This document shows, one piece after another, positions 1 to 9,400 of a DNA stretch of 18,338 nucleotides. How positions within the stretch are numbered: position 1 is the first letter of the stretch; the number at the start of each line of letters is the position of its first letter. The notes below the pieces were generated by a model. That model was not told where the DNA came from, searched no databases, and saw nothing but the letters and a program-made list of their open reading frames with translations. Origin of the DNA: Rikenellaceae bacterium (GTDB lineage Bacteria; Bacteroidota; Bacteroidia; Bacteroidales; UBA932); contig CAAFYX010000145.1 in NCBI GenBank assembly GCA_900767375.1, positions 1 through 18,338 of the forward strand, in the 5' to 3' direction. The position numbers and the translations under genes were made by a program.

Positions 1-67
1 ATCATCACAAATATAACTGATTTTTTGGATTTCAAAGAAAGACTACACCTTTTTCTCATATATTTCG

Positions 68-75
68 TATATTTG
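68..75 (+). promoter_or_regulatory. -7 promoter element of mdh
   Basis: TATATTTG matches the Bacteroidetes vegetative -7 consensus TAnnTTTG exactly. Transcription would start near 79-80, giving a leader of about 39 bases before the ATG at 119. I see no good TTTG -33 box at the expected distance, so the call rests on the -7 element alone. Confidence 0.6.
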
Positions 76-118
76 CAGCGGAAATCTGACAACGTATAAC
101 ATTTTTCTATAATCTATT

Positions 119-1111
119 ATGAAATTTTTGACTGATGAGAAACTGCTGATTGTCGGCGCCGGTGGAATGATCGGCTCCAACATGGCTCAGACAGCTATGA
201 TGCTCGGACTTACCCCGAACATCTGCCTTTACGACATCTTTGAACCGGGCGTTCATGGTGTGGCAGAAGAAATGTATCATTGCGCATTCCCTGGTGCAAA
301 CATCACTTGGACAGTCGATCCGGAGGTAGCTTTCAAGGATGCCAAGTATATCATCTCTTCAGGCGGTGCACCTCGTAAGGACGGTATGACCCGTGAGGAC
401 CTTCTCAAGGGAAACTGCAAGATCGCTGCTGAATTCGGTGACCTTATCAAGAAATATTGCCCTGACGTGAAGCACGTTGTCGTTATCTTCAACCCTGCAG
501 ACGTTACCGCTCTCACCGCTCTCATCCACTCAGGCCTCAAGCCTGACCAGCTCACTTCACTCGCAGCCCTCGACTCCACCCGCCTCCAGGAGGCTCTCGC
601 AGCCGAGTTCGGTGTTCAGCAGTGCAAGGTCACCGGCGCTTACACCTATGGCGGCCACGGCGAGCAGATGGCAGTGTTCGCATCCAAGGCACTCATCGAC
701 GGCAAGCCTCTCGCCGACCTCAACCTCTCAGAAGAGAGATGGGCTGAGATCAAGCACAATACCATCCAGGGTGGTTCCAATATCATCAAGCTCCGCGGCC
801 GCAGCTCGTTCCAGAGCCCTGCATACCAGGCTGTTAAGATGATCGAGGCCGCTATGGGCGGTGACAAGTTCACCTGGCCTGCAGGCTGCTATGTAAACTG
901 CGACAAGTGCGGTTTCAAGAACGTGATGATGGCCATGCCTACCACTATCGACGCTACCGGTGTGCACTTCACTGCACCTCAGGGCACCGAGGCTGAAATG
1001 GCTGACCTCGCCGCTTCCTACGAGCACCTCTGCAAGATGCGCGACGAAATCGTCGAGCTCGGCATTGTCCCTGCAGTCGCTGACTGGAAGACAATGAATC
1101 CGAATCTCTAG
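119..1111 (+). CDS. mdh: Malate dehydrogenase (NAD-dependent)
   Basis: Cytoplasmic enzyme interconverting malate and oxaloacetate with NAD(H); in Bacteroidales it works in the reductive branch towards fumarate and succinate as well as in the TCA cycle. The 330 residues have the LDH/MDH fold. The Rossmann dinucleotide loop GAGGMIGS is at residues 13-20. The mobile substrate loop has R86 and R92 in PRKDGMTR. NPAD is at 125-128, and D152 with R155 lies in LDSTR. H180 in GGHGE forms the catalytic Asp-His pair with D152. The length is slightly above the usual 310-320 residues and the C-terminus is complete. The ATG start puts the nucleotide-binding strand in the normal place; no Shine-Dalgarno precedes it, as is usual in this phylum. 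The gene is monocistronic in view, with its own promoter and terminator, and converges with susD. Lactate dehydrogenase is the only sensible alternative; the PRKDGM loop favours malate. Confidence 0.95.
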   Translation: MKFLTDEKLLIVGAGGMIGSNMAQTAMMLGLTPNICLYDIFEPGVHGVAEEMYHCAFPGANITWTVDPEVAFKDAKYIISSGGAPRKDGMTREDLLKGNCKIAAEFGDLIKKYCPDVKHVVVIFNPADVTALTALIHSGLKPDQLTSLAALDSTRLQEALAAEFGVQQCKVTGAYTYGGHGEQMAVFASKALIDGKPLADLNLSEERWAEIKHNTIQGGSNIIKLRGRSSFQSPAYQAVKMIEAAMGGDKFTWPAGCYVNCDKCGFKNVMMAMPTTIDATGVHFTAPQGTEAEMADLAASYEHLCKMRDEIVELGIVPAVADWKTMNPNL

Positions 1112-1133
1112 GATTTTCCTTAATAAATTATTT

Positions 1134-1167
1134 GAGGCTGGCCCGACGGACCGGCCTCATTTTTTTG
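1134..1167 (+). terminator. Intrinsic terminator of mdh
   Basis: GAGGCTGG (1134-1141) pairs with CCGGCCTC (1151-1158) with one G-U pair around a 9-base loop, and is followed by a T tract (1160-1166). It lies 22 bases after the mdh stop. Confidence 0.85.
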
Positions 1168-1182
1168 TATTGTTCTTCATGA

Positions 1183-1221
1183 CACAAAAAGAAGGCATCC
1201 GCAAAATACATTGCGGATGCC
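1183..1221 (-). terminator. Intrinsic terminator of the susC-susD operon
   Basis: Perfect 11-bp inverted repeat, GGCATCCGCAA (1194-1204) and TTGCGGATGCC (1211-1221), with a 6-base loop. Read on the minus strand it is followed by TTCTTTTT (1193-1186). It lies 23 bases beyond the susD stop and is separate from the mdh terminator, so this convergent pair has two one-way terminators. Confidence 0.85.
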
Positions 1222-1244
1222 GACGAAGTAGAAATACTAACCAA

Positions 1245-3068
1245 TTACTTTATAACATCATAATATGGAAGGTCTCCACTGGTGAAGAGCCAATTGCCTC
1301 CTTCTTCAAATCCTTCGTGCTGGGTGAGCAAGCCCTCCTGAAGGCTGATCTGCTCCGAAGGAATCATCCAGAAACCGTGTGTCTGGGCATATCTCTGTGA
1401 GATGGATCTGCCAGGCATCTCCCTGTATCCGTCAGGGACAACATTTCCCTTGAACTCCACATATCCGCCGTCCTGGTTCTTCTGGATGATATCTCCAGCA
1501 GTCTCAGGATACCAGCGTCTGAGGTCGTCGAAACGCATGCCCTCGAATGCGAGCTCATAGCGGCGCTCCTTCTGGAGACGCTCGAGCGTGTAGGAATCAT
1601 AAGGCTTCAGTCCGGCACGGGCACGGAGCCTGTTCATTCCGGTAACGGTCTCCTTGAGCTCGTCCAGCATAAGGAGTACGTCTGCGAAGCGGATATAGAT
1701 GGCATCGTTCATGAGGCCGCTGTTACTGTCGCTGACAGCACTGTTGATTGCGTGGAAGAAGTTGTTGTACATACTGGACTTCGCTCCATCGGTGTAGCAG
1801 GCCGTAGCAATGTATTTCTTAGGATAGAAGAGGGTTCTCTCAACCTCCTTGGCGTTGTCTCCCTTGAATTCAGGAATCTCCACGAAGCCGTCCTTGAACC
1901 ATTCATAGACCTCGTTGGCATTGCGGGATGCCATAAGCGAGCCGTAGAAACGCTTGTCAGCCGGGCCGTAGTCAGGGTCCTCATACCATTCCTTGACCAT
2001 GAGCGGGTTGACGGACGCGTTGCCGTTGGACTTGGCGGAATAAGGATAGCAGGAAGAATTGGTGGTTTTGCTGGAATTGCGGATTCCGAGCCACTCTCCG
2101 AGACGGTTGCGATTCATTCCTGTGAGGGAGAAATGGGTTGCCCAGATGGTCTCCTTGCTGTGGTTTCCCGCCCAGCGGACCTTCTCACGGCTGACATAAG
2201 TGTCGAAGCCTTCGTCGTTATAGGCCAGACCGCTTGAATATTCGTTGGTATAGGCCCAGATTGAACGTGGGTCATCTTCCAGATCGAAATGGGAAACGCT
2301 GGTGTTGGCACAGTCCTCAAGATATTTGATGACCATATCCTTTGTGACATCTGCCATCTGGCTTTTCTTGTAGAATCCTGTGTAGAACAGCCATACACGG
2401 CCCATAAGGGCTTCAGCGGCATATTTGGTAGCACGGCCGGTCTGGTTAGGCTCCCTTGAGTAGCCGTATTTGGCCGGAATAAGCTTGATGGCGTCGGTGA
2501 GGTCGGCTGCGATGGCGGCATAGATATCGTCGACAGATGCATTCGACATATTCTCCACTTCAGAGGAAAGTGTAAGCGGGAATGTTTCGTGCTTGTCGGC
2601 AAGGATCCAGAGGAAGAAGGCTCTCATAAAGTGGGCCTGTCCCAGGTACCAGTCCTTGTTGTCTAAAGTGAACAGAGCGTCGTCCATCGCTGAGATGGCT
2701 TCAATCGCAAAGTTGCAGCGGTGGAGTCCCTTGTAATAATCCTTCCATGGAGAATTGGTCTCTTCACCGGAAACCTCAAGCAAGCGGTCAGCTGCGGATG
2801 TTTCAGTCGAAGACTCCGATCCGTGTCCGTAGACGTCGTCACTTGCAATCATGTGTCTGAACAGATTGGTGCGGAAAATACTACCGTTATACAATGAATA
2901 GAACGTATAGTATGCGGAGTTCACCAGCTGCTCCGCGTCCTTTTCTGTTTTAGGGAAAGAGGAAGTGTCCGCCTTCTGATAGTTGGTAGTATCAAGCAGA
3001 CTATCAATTTTATCACAGCTGACCAGAGCGATGACGCATGCAGCTATAGTAAGTATAATCTTTTTCAT
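1245..3068 (-). CDS. SusD/RagB-family nutrient-binding lipoprotein
   Basis: Cell-surface lipoprotein that caps a SusC channel and captures the ligand (glycan, peptide or other nutrient) before import. The N-terminus is a lipoprotein signal, basic MKK then a hydrophobic stretch ending LVSC, with C18 as the lipidated cysteine. The CDKID that follows resembles the acidic/lysine surface-export signal of Bacteroidetes. The 607 residues fit the family (about 500-650). The C-terminal third has the typical SusD pattern, including NRLRARAGL and FEGMRFDDLRRW. It starts 12 bases after the susC stop, so the two are cotranscribed. The ligand cannot be told from sequence, and no enzyme gene lies beside it. 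Confidence 0.93.
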   Translation of the reverse strand: MKKIILTIAACVIALVSCDKIDSLLDTTNYQKADTSSFPKTEKDAEQLVNSAYYTFYSLYNGSIFRTNLFRHMIASDDVYGHGSESSTETSAADRLLEVSGEETNSPWKDYYKGLHRCNFAIEAISAMDDALFTLDNKDWYLGQAHFMRAFFLWILADKHETFPLTLSSEVENMSNASVDDIYAAIAADLTDAIKLIPAKYGYSREPNQTGRATKYAAEALMGRVWLFYTGFYKKSQMADVTKDMVIKYLEDCANTSVSHFDLEDDPRSIWAYTNEYSSGLAYNDEGFDTYVSREKVRWAGNHSKETIWATHFSLTGMNRNRLGEWLGIRNSSKTTNSSCYPYSAKSNGNASVNPLMVKEWYEDPDYGPADKRFYGSLMASRNANEVYEWFKDGFVEIPEFKGDNAKEVERTLFYPKKYIATACYTDGAKSSMYNNFFHAINSAVSDSNSGLMNDAIYIRFADVLLMLDELKETVTGMNRLRARAGLKPYDSYTLERLQKERRYELAFEGMRFDDLRRWYPETAGDIIQKNQDGGYVEFKGNVVPDGYREMPGRSISQRYAQTHGFWMIPSEQISLQEGLLTQHEGFEEGGNWLFTSGDLPYYDVIK

Positions 3069-3080
3069 ATTCTTTCGGGT

Positions 3081-6000
3081 TTAGAATTTGATGCTGACAC
3101 CGGCCATATATACCTTTGGTGAAGGATAGTATCCGACATCGATACCGGAAGCCCAGCTGTATCCGTAGCCGTAACCGACTTCAGGGTCCATTCCGTCATA
3201 TCCGGTGATTGTGATGAGGTTCTGTCCGGACACGAAGATTCTGAACATCTGGAAAGGAAGTCCCTTGATCGCTTTCTTGAGGTCATATCCGAGGGTTATG
3301 TTGCGGATCTTGATGTAATCTGCGTCCTGGCACCAGATGTCACTGTTGTAACCGTTGCACTTGAAGTTGTTGTGCGAGCCGTGTGAGAAGCGAGGGAAGC
3401 TGTTGGTGGATCCTTCTCCGGTCCATAAGCGGTTGATGAAGTTATTGGTATAACTCTCCAGCTCCTGAAGTGCGAACTGGCGGTAGCTCTGCATTACCTG
3501 CATACCGAACGCGCCTGAACCGTTGATGCTGAAATCGATCCCCTTCCACTGAAGACTGAGGTTGAAACCAAGAGTGAAATCAGGATGAGGGTTACCGATT
3601 TCGACGCAGTCAAGCTCGTTGTACTTGCCATCACCGTTCTGGTCGATCCAGATGACATCACCCGGCTGGGTCTGGTCATAGCCGTTCATGAAGGCATATC
3701 CCTTGGCATTGTATTCATCGATCTGGGCCTGGTTCTGGAAGATACCCTCGCTGGCGATACCTAGGAAGTAACCGATAGGTTTGCCAGGCTTTGCCTGGAA
3801 ACCGTCTTCGTTACGCACGTTCTCGGAAAGGATCTTCGGCTCACCGTGGATGATACCGTCGGCATTGTTAATGTAGAGGACGTTGTTCTTGTTGTATGAC
3901 CCGTTAAGACCGACGTTGTAGGATAAGTCTCCGATGCGGTCATTCCAGGTGAAGCTGAGTTCGACACCGGAGTTGCGTACAGCGCCGCCGTTGATGGAGG
4001 ATGCGTTAGCACCCATGATACCCATCTGTGGCGGAGTTACCAGCCAGTCCTTCGTGTCTTTCTGGTACCAGTCGAAGATGACTCCAAGGCGGCTCTTGAA
4101 GAAACGTGAGTCGAAACCGATGGCGGTCTGCTCGGAAGTTTCCCAGGAAAGTTTGGAGTTTGCGATGTTCTGAGGATAAGCAGCGACGGAAGGGGAAGTC
4201 TGATCATAAGAGAAGTCATAGGTGCCGTCCAGTGTGATTACGCCGGCATACTGGAAATTGCTGATACGGCAGTTTCCGTTCTGTCCCCAGCTTCCGCGAA
4301 GCTTGAGGAAATTGAGCCATCCCTTGGTGGACTCCATCCAAGGCTCGGAAGATATTACCCAGCCGGCGGAGACTGAAGGGAATACGCCCCATCTGTTGCC
4401 TTTGGCAAAGTTGCAGGAACCATCGGCTCTGACAATCGCTGTGAGCATGTATTTATCCTTGTAGCTGTAGTTTGCACGGCCGAAGAAGGAGAGGAGGCTG
4501 TTGTAAGGAACGGTGTTTCCTCCGCTCATGCTTGCATTCTCGTCACTTGTGAGTGCGCCTTCGACCGAACCGAGGTTTGCAGAATCCCAGGTTCCGAATT
4601 TGGTTGAGGAACGGGTGCCGTTGAGGCTCATGCCCCAGCCTGTCGCTTCAATTGAAGTACCGGCGAGTGCCTCGAAGGTATGATTCTGGGCAAAGGTCTT
4701 CTTGTAGTTGGCGGTCAGTTCCCATGTCCAGTTGGTGGAGACGTCGGCACTCTGGCTTACGCTGTCATAATCCTTGTAGTTCGTACCTGTGAGAACATAC
4801 TCCGGCGTATAGGAACGTGAGAAATTGGTGTTGGCACGGAAACCGAAGGCAGTGCGGAGTTTGAGCTCCCTGATAGGATTGACCTCCAGAAATACATTGC
4901 CCTGGATGCGGGCACCCTTTCCTTGTCTTTCTGTAAGGTCCTGCTGCTGCAGCGTGTTGGCTTCATCGTCCTTGACCATCCAGCCATCCCTGACCTGCTT
5001 CTCGAATGTATACAGTGATCCATCGAGGTCGTATGCAGGAAGGAGCGGGGTCTTTATCAATGCATTGTGGACGTCGTTGTTGAAAATGCCGCCTGTCTGC
5101 ATTCCACGGGAGTCCGTGATGGAAACGGTCACGTTTTCACCAAGCTTGATGACATCACGGTCGTTCTTTTTCAGGATTGAGAACTCAGTGTTGGCGCGGA
5201 CGGTCGTTCTATCATAATAGGTAGGCTTCGGCATACCGAGAGTACCTTCCTGATATGACTTGGAGAAGCCGAACGAGTACCTGATTGCATCTCCGCCGCC
5301 GGTGACACCGAGTACAAGGTTGTTTGTAGGGGCGTTTTTGTTGACAGACTCGTTGAACCAGTCGGTACCGTCCCATTTTCCCTGGTCCATCCACTGCTTC
5401 TGTACAGGCATAAGCTCATCCAGATTATACCAGTGCTGGCCTTCCTTCAGGGAGCCGAAACTTGTGTAGGCGCGGTCGATCAGGTCCAGGTATTCCGTAG
5501 CGGATACTGGCTTGACTCCGTTGGTGTTAGGCTGCTGGATACCGGTATATGCATCGAATGTGACGGTAGCCTTCTTCTCGCCCTGTTTGCCCTGCCTTGT
5601 GGTCACGAGGACGACACCGTTTGCTGCACGTGCACCATAGATGGCGGCTGAAGCAGCATCCTTGAGGATGTCGATGGACTCGATGTCGGCAGGGTTCAGG
5701 TCATCCAGATTGCCACCGGCTACACCGTCGATGACAACGAGAGGTCCGGAGGAACCGGTGGTACCGATACCGCGGACGGTGATTGTGTATCCGGAACCCG
5801 GCAGACCGTTGGCCTGCACGATGTTGACACCCGGGACGGAGCTGTAGAGAGCTCCGAGGGCGTTGGTCGTGTTCTGCTTCTGGATATCGTCTCCTGAGAT
5901 GTTGATCGTGGCACCGGTGAGGAGTTTCTTCTTCTGGGTACCATAACCGATGACGACTGTCTCATCGAGGAATTCAGCGTCTTCCGAGAACACGATGTTG

Positions 6001-6284
6001 ATTTCTTTACGCCCGTCTACAGCGACTGTCTGGGTCGCATAGCCGATGCATGAGAAAGTAAGGGAGGAGTTGGCAGGAACGTTGATGGAATAGTTTCCGT
6101 CCAAATCAGTAAGAGCTCCGACAGACTGATTGCTGCTGAGCATGACAGTCGCGCCGATTACAGGCACGCCTTTCTGGTCTGTAACCTTTCCCGTGACATT
6201 GACGTTCTGGGCAAGGGCACTTGCCGCAGACAGCATCAACATAACCACTGAGAAAAGACAGCGTAATTTGATTAATACTTTCAT
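3081..6284 (-). CDS. SusC/RagA-family TonB-linked outer membrane transporter
   Basis: Outer-membrane beta-barrel that imports the ligand held by its SusD partner using TonB energy. Of the 1067 residues, about 1-25 form a Sec signal peptide ending ASALAQ. A carboxypeptidase-regulatory-like beta-sandwich (about 27-105, starting VTGKVTDQKG) follows. A TonB-box-like DETVVIGYG is at 107-115. The plug domain (about 120-235) carries the SusC signatures VVIDGV and AAIYGARAANGVVLVTT. The rest is barrel, ending in VSIKF with the terminal aromatic typical of barrel assembly. It is the first gene of a two-gene operon with susD and is transcribed away from the HTCS gene, which probably controls it. The barrel looks intact. 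The substrate is unknown. Confidence 0.95.
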   Translation of the reverse strand: MKVLIKLRCLFSVVMLMLSAASALAQNVNVTGKVTDQKGVPVIGATVMLSSNQSVGALTDLDGNYSINVPANSSLTFSCIGYATQTVAVDGRKEINIVFSEDAEFLDETVVIGYGTQKKKLLTGATINISGDDIQKQNTTNALGALYSSVPGVNIVQANGLPGSGYTITVRGIGTTGSSGPLVVIDGVAGGNLDDLNPADIESIDILKDAASAAIYGARAANGVVLVTTRQGKQGEKKATVTFDAYTGIQQPNTNGVKPVSATEYLDLIDRAYTSFGSLKEGQHWYNLDELMPVQKQWMDQGKWDGTDWFNESVNKNAPTNNLVLGVTGGGDAIRYSFGFSKSYQEGTLGMPKPTYYDRTTVRANTEFSILKKNDRDVIKLGENVTVSITDSRGMQTGGIFNNDVHNALIKTPLLPAYDLDGSLYTFEKQVRDGWMVKDDEANTLQQQDLTERQGKGARIQGNVFLEVNPIRELKLRTAFGFRANTNFSRSYTPEYVLTGTNYKDYDSVSQSADVSTNWTWELTANYKKTFAQNHTFEALAGTSIEATGWGMSLNGTRSSTKFGTWDSANLGSVEGALTSDENASMSGGNTVPYNSLLSFFGRANYSYKDKYMLTAIVRADGSCNFAKGNRWGVFPSVSAGWVISSEPWMESTKGWLNFLKLRGSWGQNGNCRISNFQYAGVITLDGTYDFSYDQTSPSVAAYPQNIANSKLSWETSEQTAIGFDSRFFKSRLGVIFDWYQKDTKDWLVTPPQMGIMGANASSINGGAVRNSGVELSFTWNDRIGDLSYNVGLNGSYNKNNVLYINNADGIIHGEPKILSENVRNEDGFQAKPGKPIGYFLGIASEGIFQNQAQIDEYNAKGYAFMNGYDQTQPGDVIWIDQNGDGKYNELDCVEIGNPHPDFTLGFNLSLQWKGIDFSINGSGAFGMQVMQSYRQFALQELESYTNNFINRLWTGEGSTNSFPRFSHGSHNNFKCNGYNSDIWCQDADYIKIRNITLGYDLKKAIKGLPFQMFRIFVSGQNLITITGYDGMDPEVGYGYGYSWASGIDVGYYPSPKVYMAGVSIKF

Positions 6285-6339
6285 GGATGTTAAAAATTAT
6301 TAGAATTAGTGATAGTGCGTTGGTGTGAAGTTTATTTCG

Positions 6340-6352
6340 CCAAGCGGCTTGG
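6340..6352. repeat. Short inverted repeat at the susC transcript start
   Basis: CCAAG (6340-6344) and CTTGG (6348-6352) flank CGG. It sits next to the susC -7 element, so it would form a stem at the very 5' end of the mRNA or a binding half-site pair. Five base pairs is close to chance. Confidence 0.3.
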
Positions 6353-6354
6353 TA

Positions 6355-6362
6355 CAAAGTTA
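6355..6362 (-). promoter_or_regulatory. -7 promoter element of susC
   Basis: On the minus strand this reads TAACTTTG, an exact TAnnTTTG match. Transcription would start near 6350, leaving a leader of about 65 bases to the susC ATG at 6284. No TTTG -33 box is visible at 19-21 bases, which suits a promoter that depends on an activator. Confidence 0.6.
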
Positions 6363-6392
6363 CCCAATGTCCCATTTCCCGGTTATCAGGAT

Positions 6393-6420
6393 TCCATCAT
6401 AATGATAAAAATATCCATCA
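6393..6420. promoter_or_regulatory. Candidate HTCS (AraC-type) operator: direct repeat with 21-bp period
   Basis: TCCATCA occurs at 6393-6399 and again at 6414-6420, exactly 21 bases (two helical turns) apart. Relative to the predicted susC start the copies lie at about -45 and -66, where an AraC-family activator would sit just upstream of the polymerase. The first copy overlaps a small inverted repeat, ATCAT-A-ATGAT (6396-6406). A 7-base repeat somewhere in 200 bases is expected by chance about once; the spacing and position are what make it interesting. Confidence 0.35.
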
Positions 6421-6484
6421 ATGTCGCTTATGCCCAATCCGTAGCGTATTTCATTGAATAAATATTGCTACATTTACTTTGTAT

Positions 6485-9400
6485 ATGAATAAAGCGAAAC
6501 TGTTATCCATCCTGCTGTTCTGCGCGGCAGTCCATTCCGGGGCTTCTGCACATCAGCTGTCACAGCCTGTCCCATACTATTATTTTGACCAATACCAGGT
6601 GTTCGGCGGCCTGCTCAGCAATAGCGTTTTCTGCGCTGCCCAGGACCGTTACGGCTTCATGTGGGTAGGGACGGGGAACGGAATATGCCGGTATGATGGA
6701 TTCCACTTCACTACAGTGTATGATGCTGAAGCCTGCAAGACTATGGGCGGTGTGGCCGAGGCTGTCATGGTGGATGATGAAGGTCTTGTCTGGTTTTCGA
6801 CCCTTTCGGGAAGAGGCTGTTATGATCCGGTTTCCGGCAAGGTTACCGCCGTCGACCTGGACACGGACAGCCCGGTTTCCAGCATAGTTCAGGATAATGC
6901 CGGAAATGTCTGGTTCTGCTCCAGCGATCTGTATAAATACAATAAGGAAAAGGCCGAGGTCACGAAGTATCCTTCGGGCCGTTATGAATTCGTTTGTGTA
7001 GCGTCCGACCCTGACGGACTGGTATGGTGTACCTGCTCGGACGGGCGGTTGCTGGTTTATGACAGTCTGGTGGACAAGTTTACGGAAGAGGATGTCTCCG
7101 GTCTGAAACTGATATCGCCGGCAAGCGGCAAGCGCCTGATCGCATCGACGGTGGACGGAAAAGTGGTGCTGTTCAGTCCTTCCGATGACTCCTCCTCAGT
7201 GATTTTCAACCATGGTCATGCCGCAAATGCACTGGATATCACTTCTCTGCTGGAAAGGGCTCCGGGGGAGTTCTGGATCGGTACGAACGAAGGCATACAT
7301 ATATATTATGAGGAGACAGGACGTATCCAGTCTGTCAGACATTTGGATGGAGAAGTTATGTCACTGTCTTCGAACGACGTCAAATGCCTTTCTACGGACC
7401 GTGATGGAAACGTATGGGCCGGCACAAGTTTCAATGGGTTGAATCTATGGCGCAACAATGAGAACGCCTATGTGTTCTTCTATCCGATAAACCAGGAGCT
7501 GGCTTTCTCGGGTATGGTTGTACGGGCCCTCAATAATTCAGGCGGCGTTCTGTATGCCGGAACAGAAGATGGCGGACTGAACTGCCTGCATATGGGGGAA
7601 ACACATTTCCACCAGTTCGTTCTTCCCGGTTTCCGCAACAACTATCAGGATATCCTTGCCGTGGGTGATGAATTGTGGGTAAGCACGTATGGCAGCGGAA
7701 TATTCCGCTACAGCCTGAGCCGTTCATCCGTAATCCGTCAATATCAGTTCGGCTCGAACCTGTTCCATCATCTTTTACAGACTTCGGACGGAGACATCCT
7801 TGTCAGTTCTACAAACGGAGTGTTCAGGTATGCCGCCGAGTCTGACGGTTTTGTGCTGATTCCCGGTACGGAAGGGCCGGATGTCCTGGATATAAAGGAG
7901 GACTCGGCGGGAAGGATATGGGTCGGAACATACGGCAACGGAATCCTGCTTCTGGACAAGAAATTCGATATAACTGACAACTTGCAGCCGAAACTGCGCG
8001 TGACCTCTTTCTTTGAGGACAGCCGCCATCTGATGTGGGTCACGACCGAGGGGGACGCTGTTTTTACCGTCAATACAGAAAACCTGCAGACCGAGCACCT
8101 GTCCAAAGCAGACGGTTTTCCTTCTTCCGTTACCTGTTCGGTTGCCGAAGACAGGGAGGGGATGATATGGATATCCACAGACAAGGGCCTCCATCTGCTG
8201 GACCCTTCTGATTTCAGGGTAGTTTCCACCTTTTTCAGGGATGGGAATCCATGCCGGTTCACCTATGGAGCCGTATGCGGCTCCGGGTCCGACAACATTT
8301 TCATGGGCACACACTATGGACTGCTGTCCTTCGTCCCTTCGAAGCTTAAGTCCATGGAGATGGACCGGTCAGTCTATATCAGCTCCATAAAGGGCATTGT
8401 GGGGAGCCGGGTCACAGACCTCTGCGAAGAGGGGTTCTCCGCCATGTGTTCAAACAGGATCGTGACAAGTTACAAGGACGTCACTTCCTTGAGGATACGC
8501 TTCTCCAGCCAGAACTTCTCCAGCCCGGCCTCATGCCAGTATCAATATGTTCTCTCGTCACGCCATGGAACTGTCACGGAAGTGACCAGGGACCCTATCG
8601 CCCTGCTTTTCGACGTAGGATACGGCAAACATATCTTTACGGTCAGCCTGGTCGGCAGCGATGCTCCCGAGTCCACGAGATCAGTGGTAATAATCATCCG
8701 GCCTCCTTTTTACAAAAGCACTTTCGCCAGACTGTTCGTGATCCTTGCTGTCCTGTCGCTTATGAGCTTCCTGGTGTTCTACATCGTCAGGTGGCGCAGA
8801 AAGGAAAGGCTTATCCGTCAGGAAAGGATAGAGGAGGAGAAGCAGAAGGAGATTTATGAATCGAAGAATGCGTTCTTCATGAACATCACCCATGAGATCC
8901 GTACTCCACTGTCATTGATCAAGATGCCTTTGGACAATATGATAAGGACCGGGGAGTTCTCGATGAAGGACCTCAAGCTGATACAGGCCAATACCGACAG
9001 GCTTCTGAACCTGACCAACCAGCTTCTGGATATCAGGAAGCTCGAGCAGAATGAGAAGAAGCTCAAGTTCACGCTCTGCAATCTTTCCGAGATTGTCAAA
9101 CGCACCGTCGGACTGTTCTGCAATATGGCGGATGAGCAGGGAATCCAGCTCGCGGTATCCGTGCCCGCCCCGGTCGTGGAGGTCATGTGTGCAAGCGACA
9201 GTATTGAAAAGATCATCAGTAATCTAATCTCCAACGCTTTCAAGTACGGCGGTGATAAAATCAATGTTGCATTGGAGCACTCTGGAGACAGAGCCATCAT
9301 CAGAGTGGATTCGAACGGAGACAGAATCCTGCCTAAGGACAGGGAGAAGATCTTCGAGAAATTCATAACCGGAGGCAAGGGGGCCGGTCTGGGGCTTCCT

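Noticed and set aside
1134..1221. Two adjacent hairpins considered as a repeat or mobile element remnant
   Set aside because: Each is a normal intrinsic terminator oriented for its own gene; there are no terminal inverted repeats or transposase.
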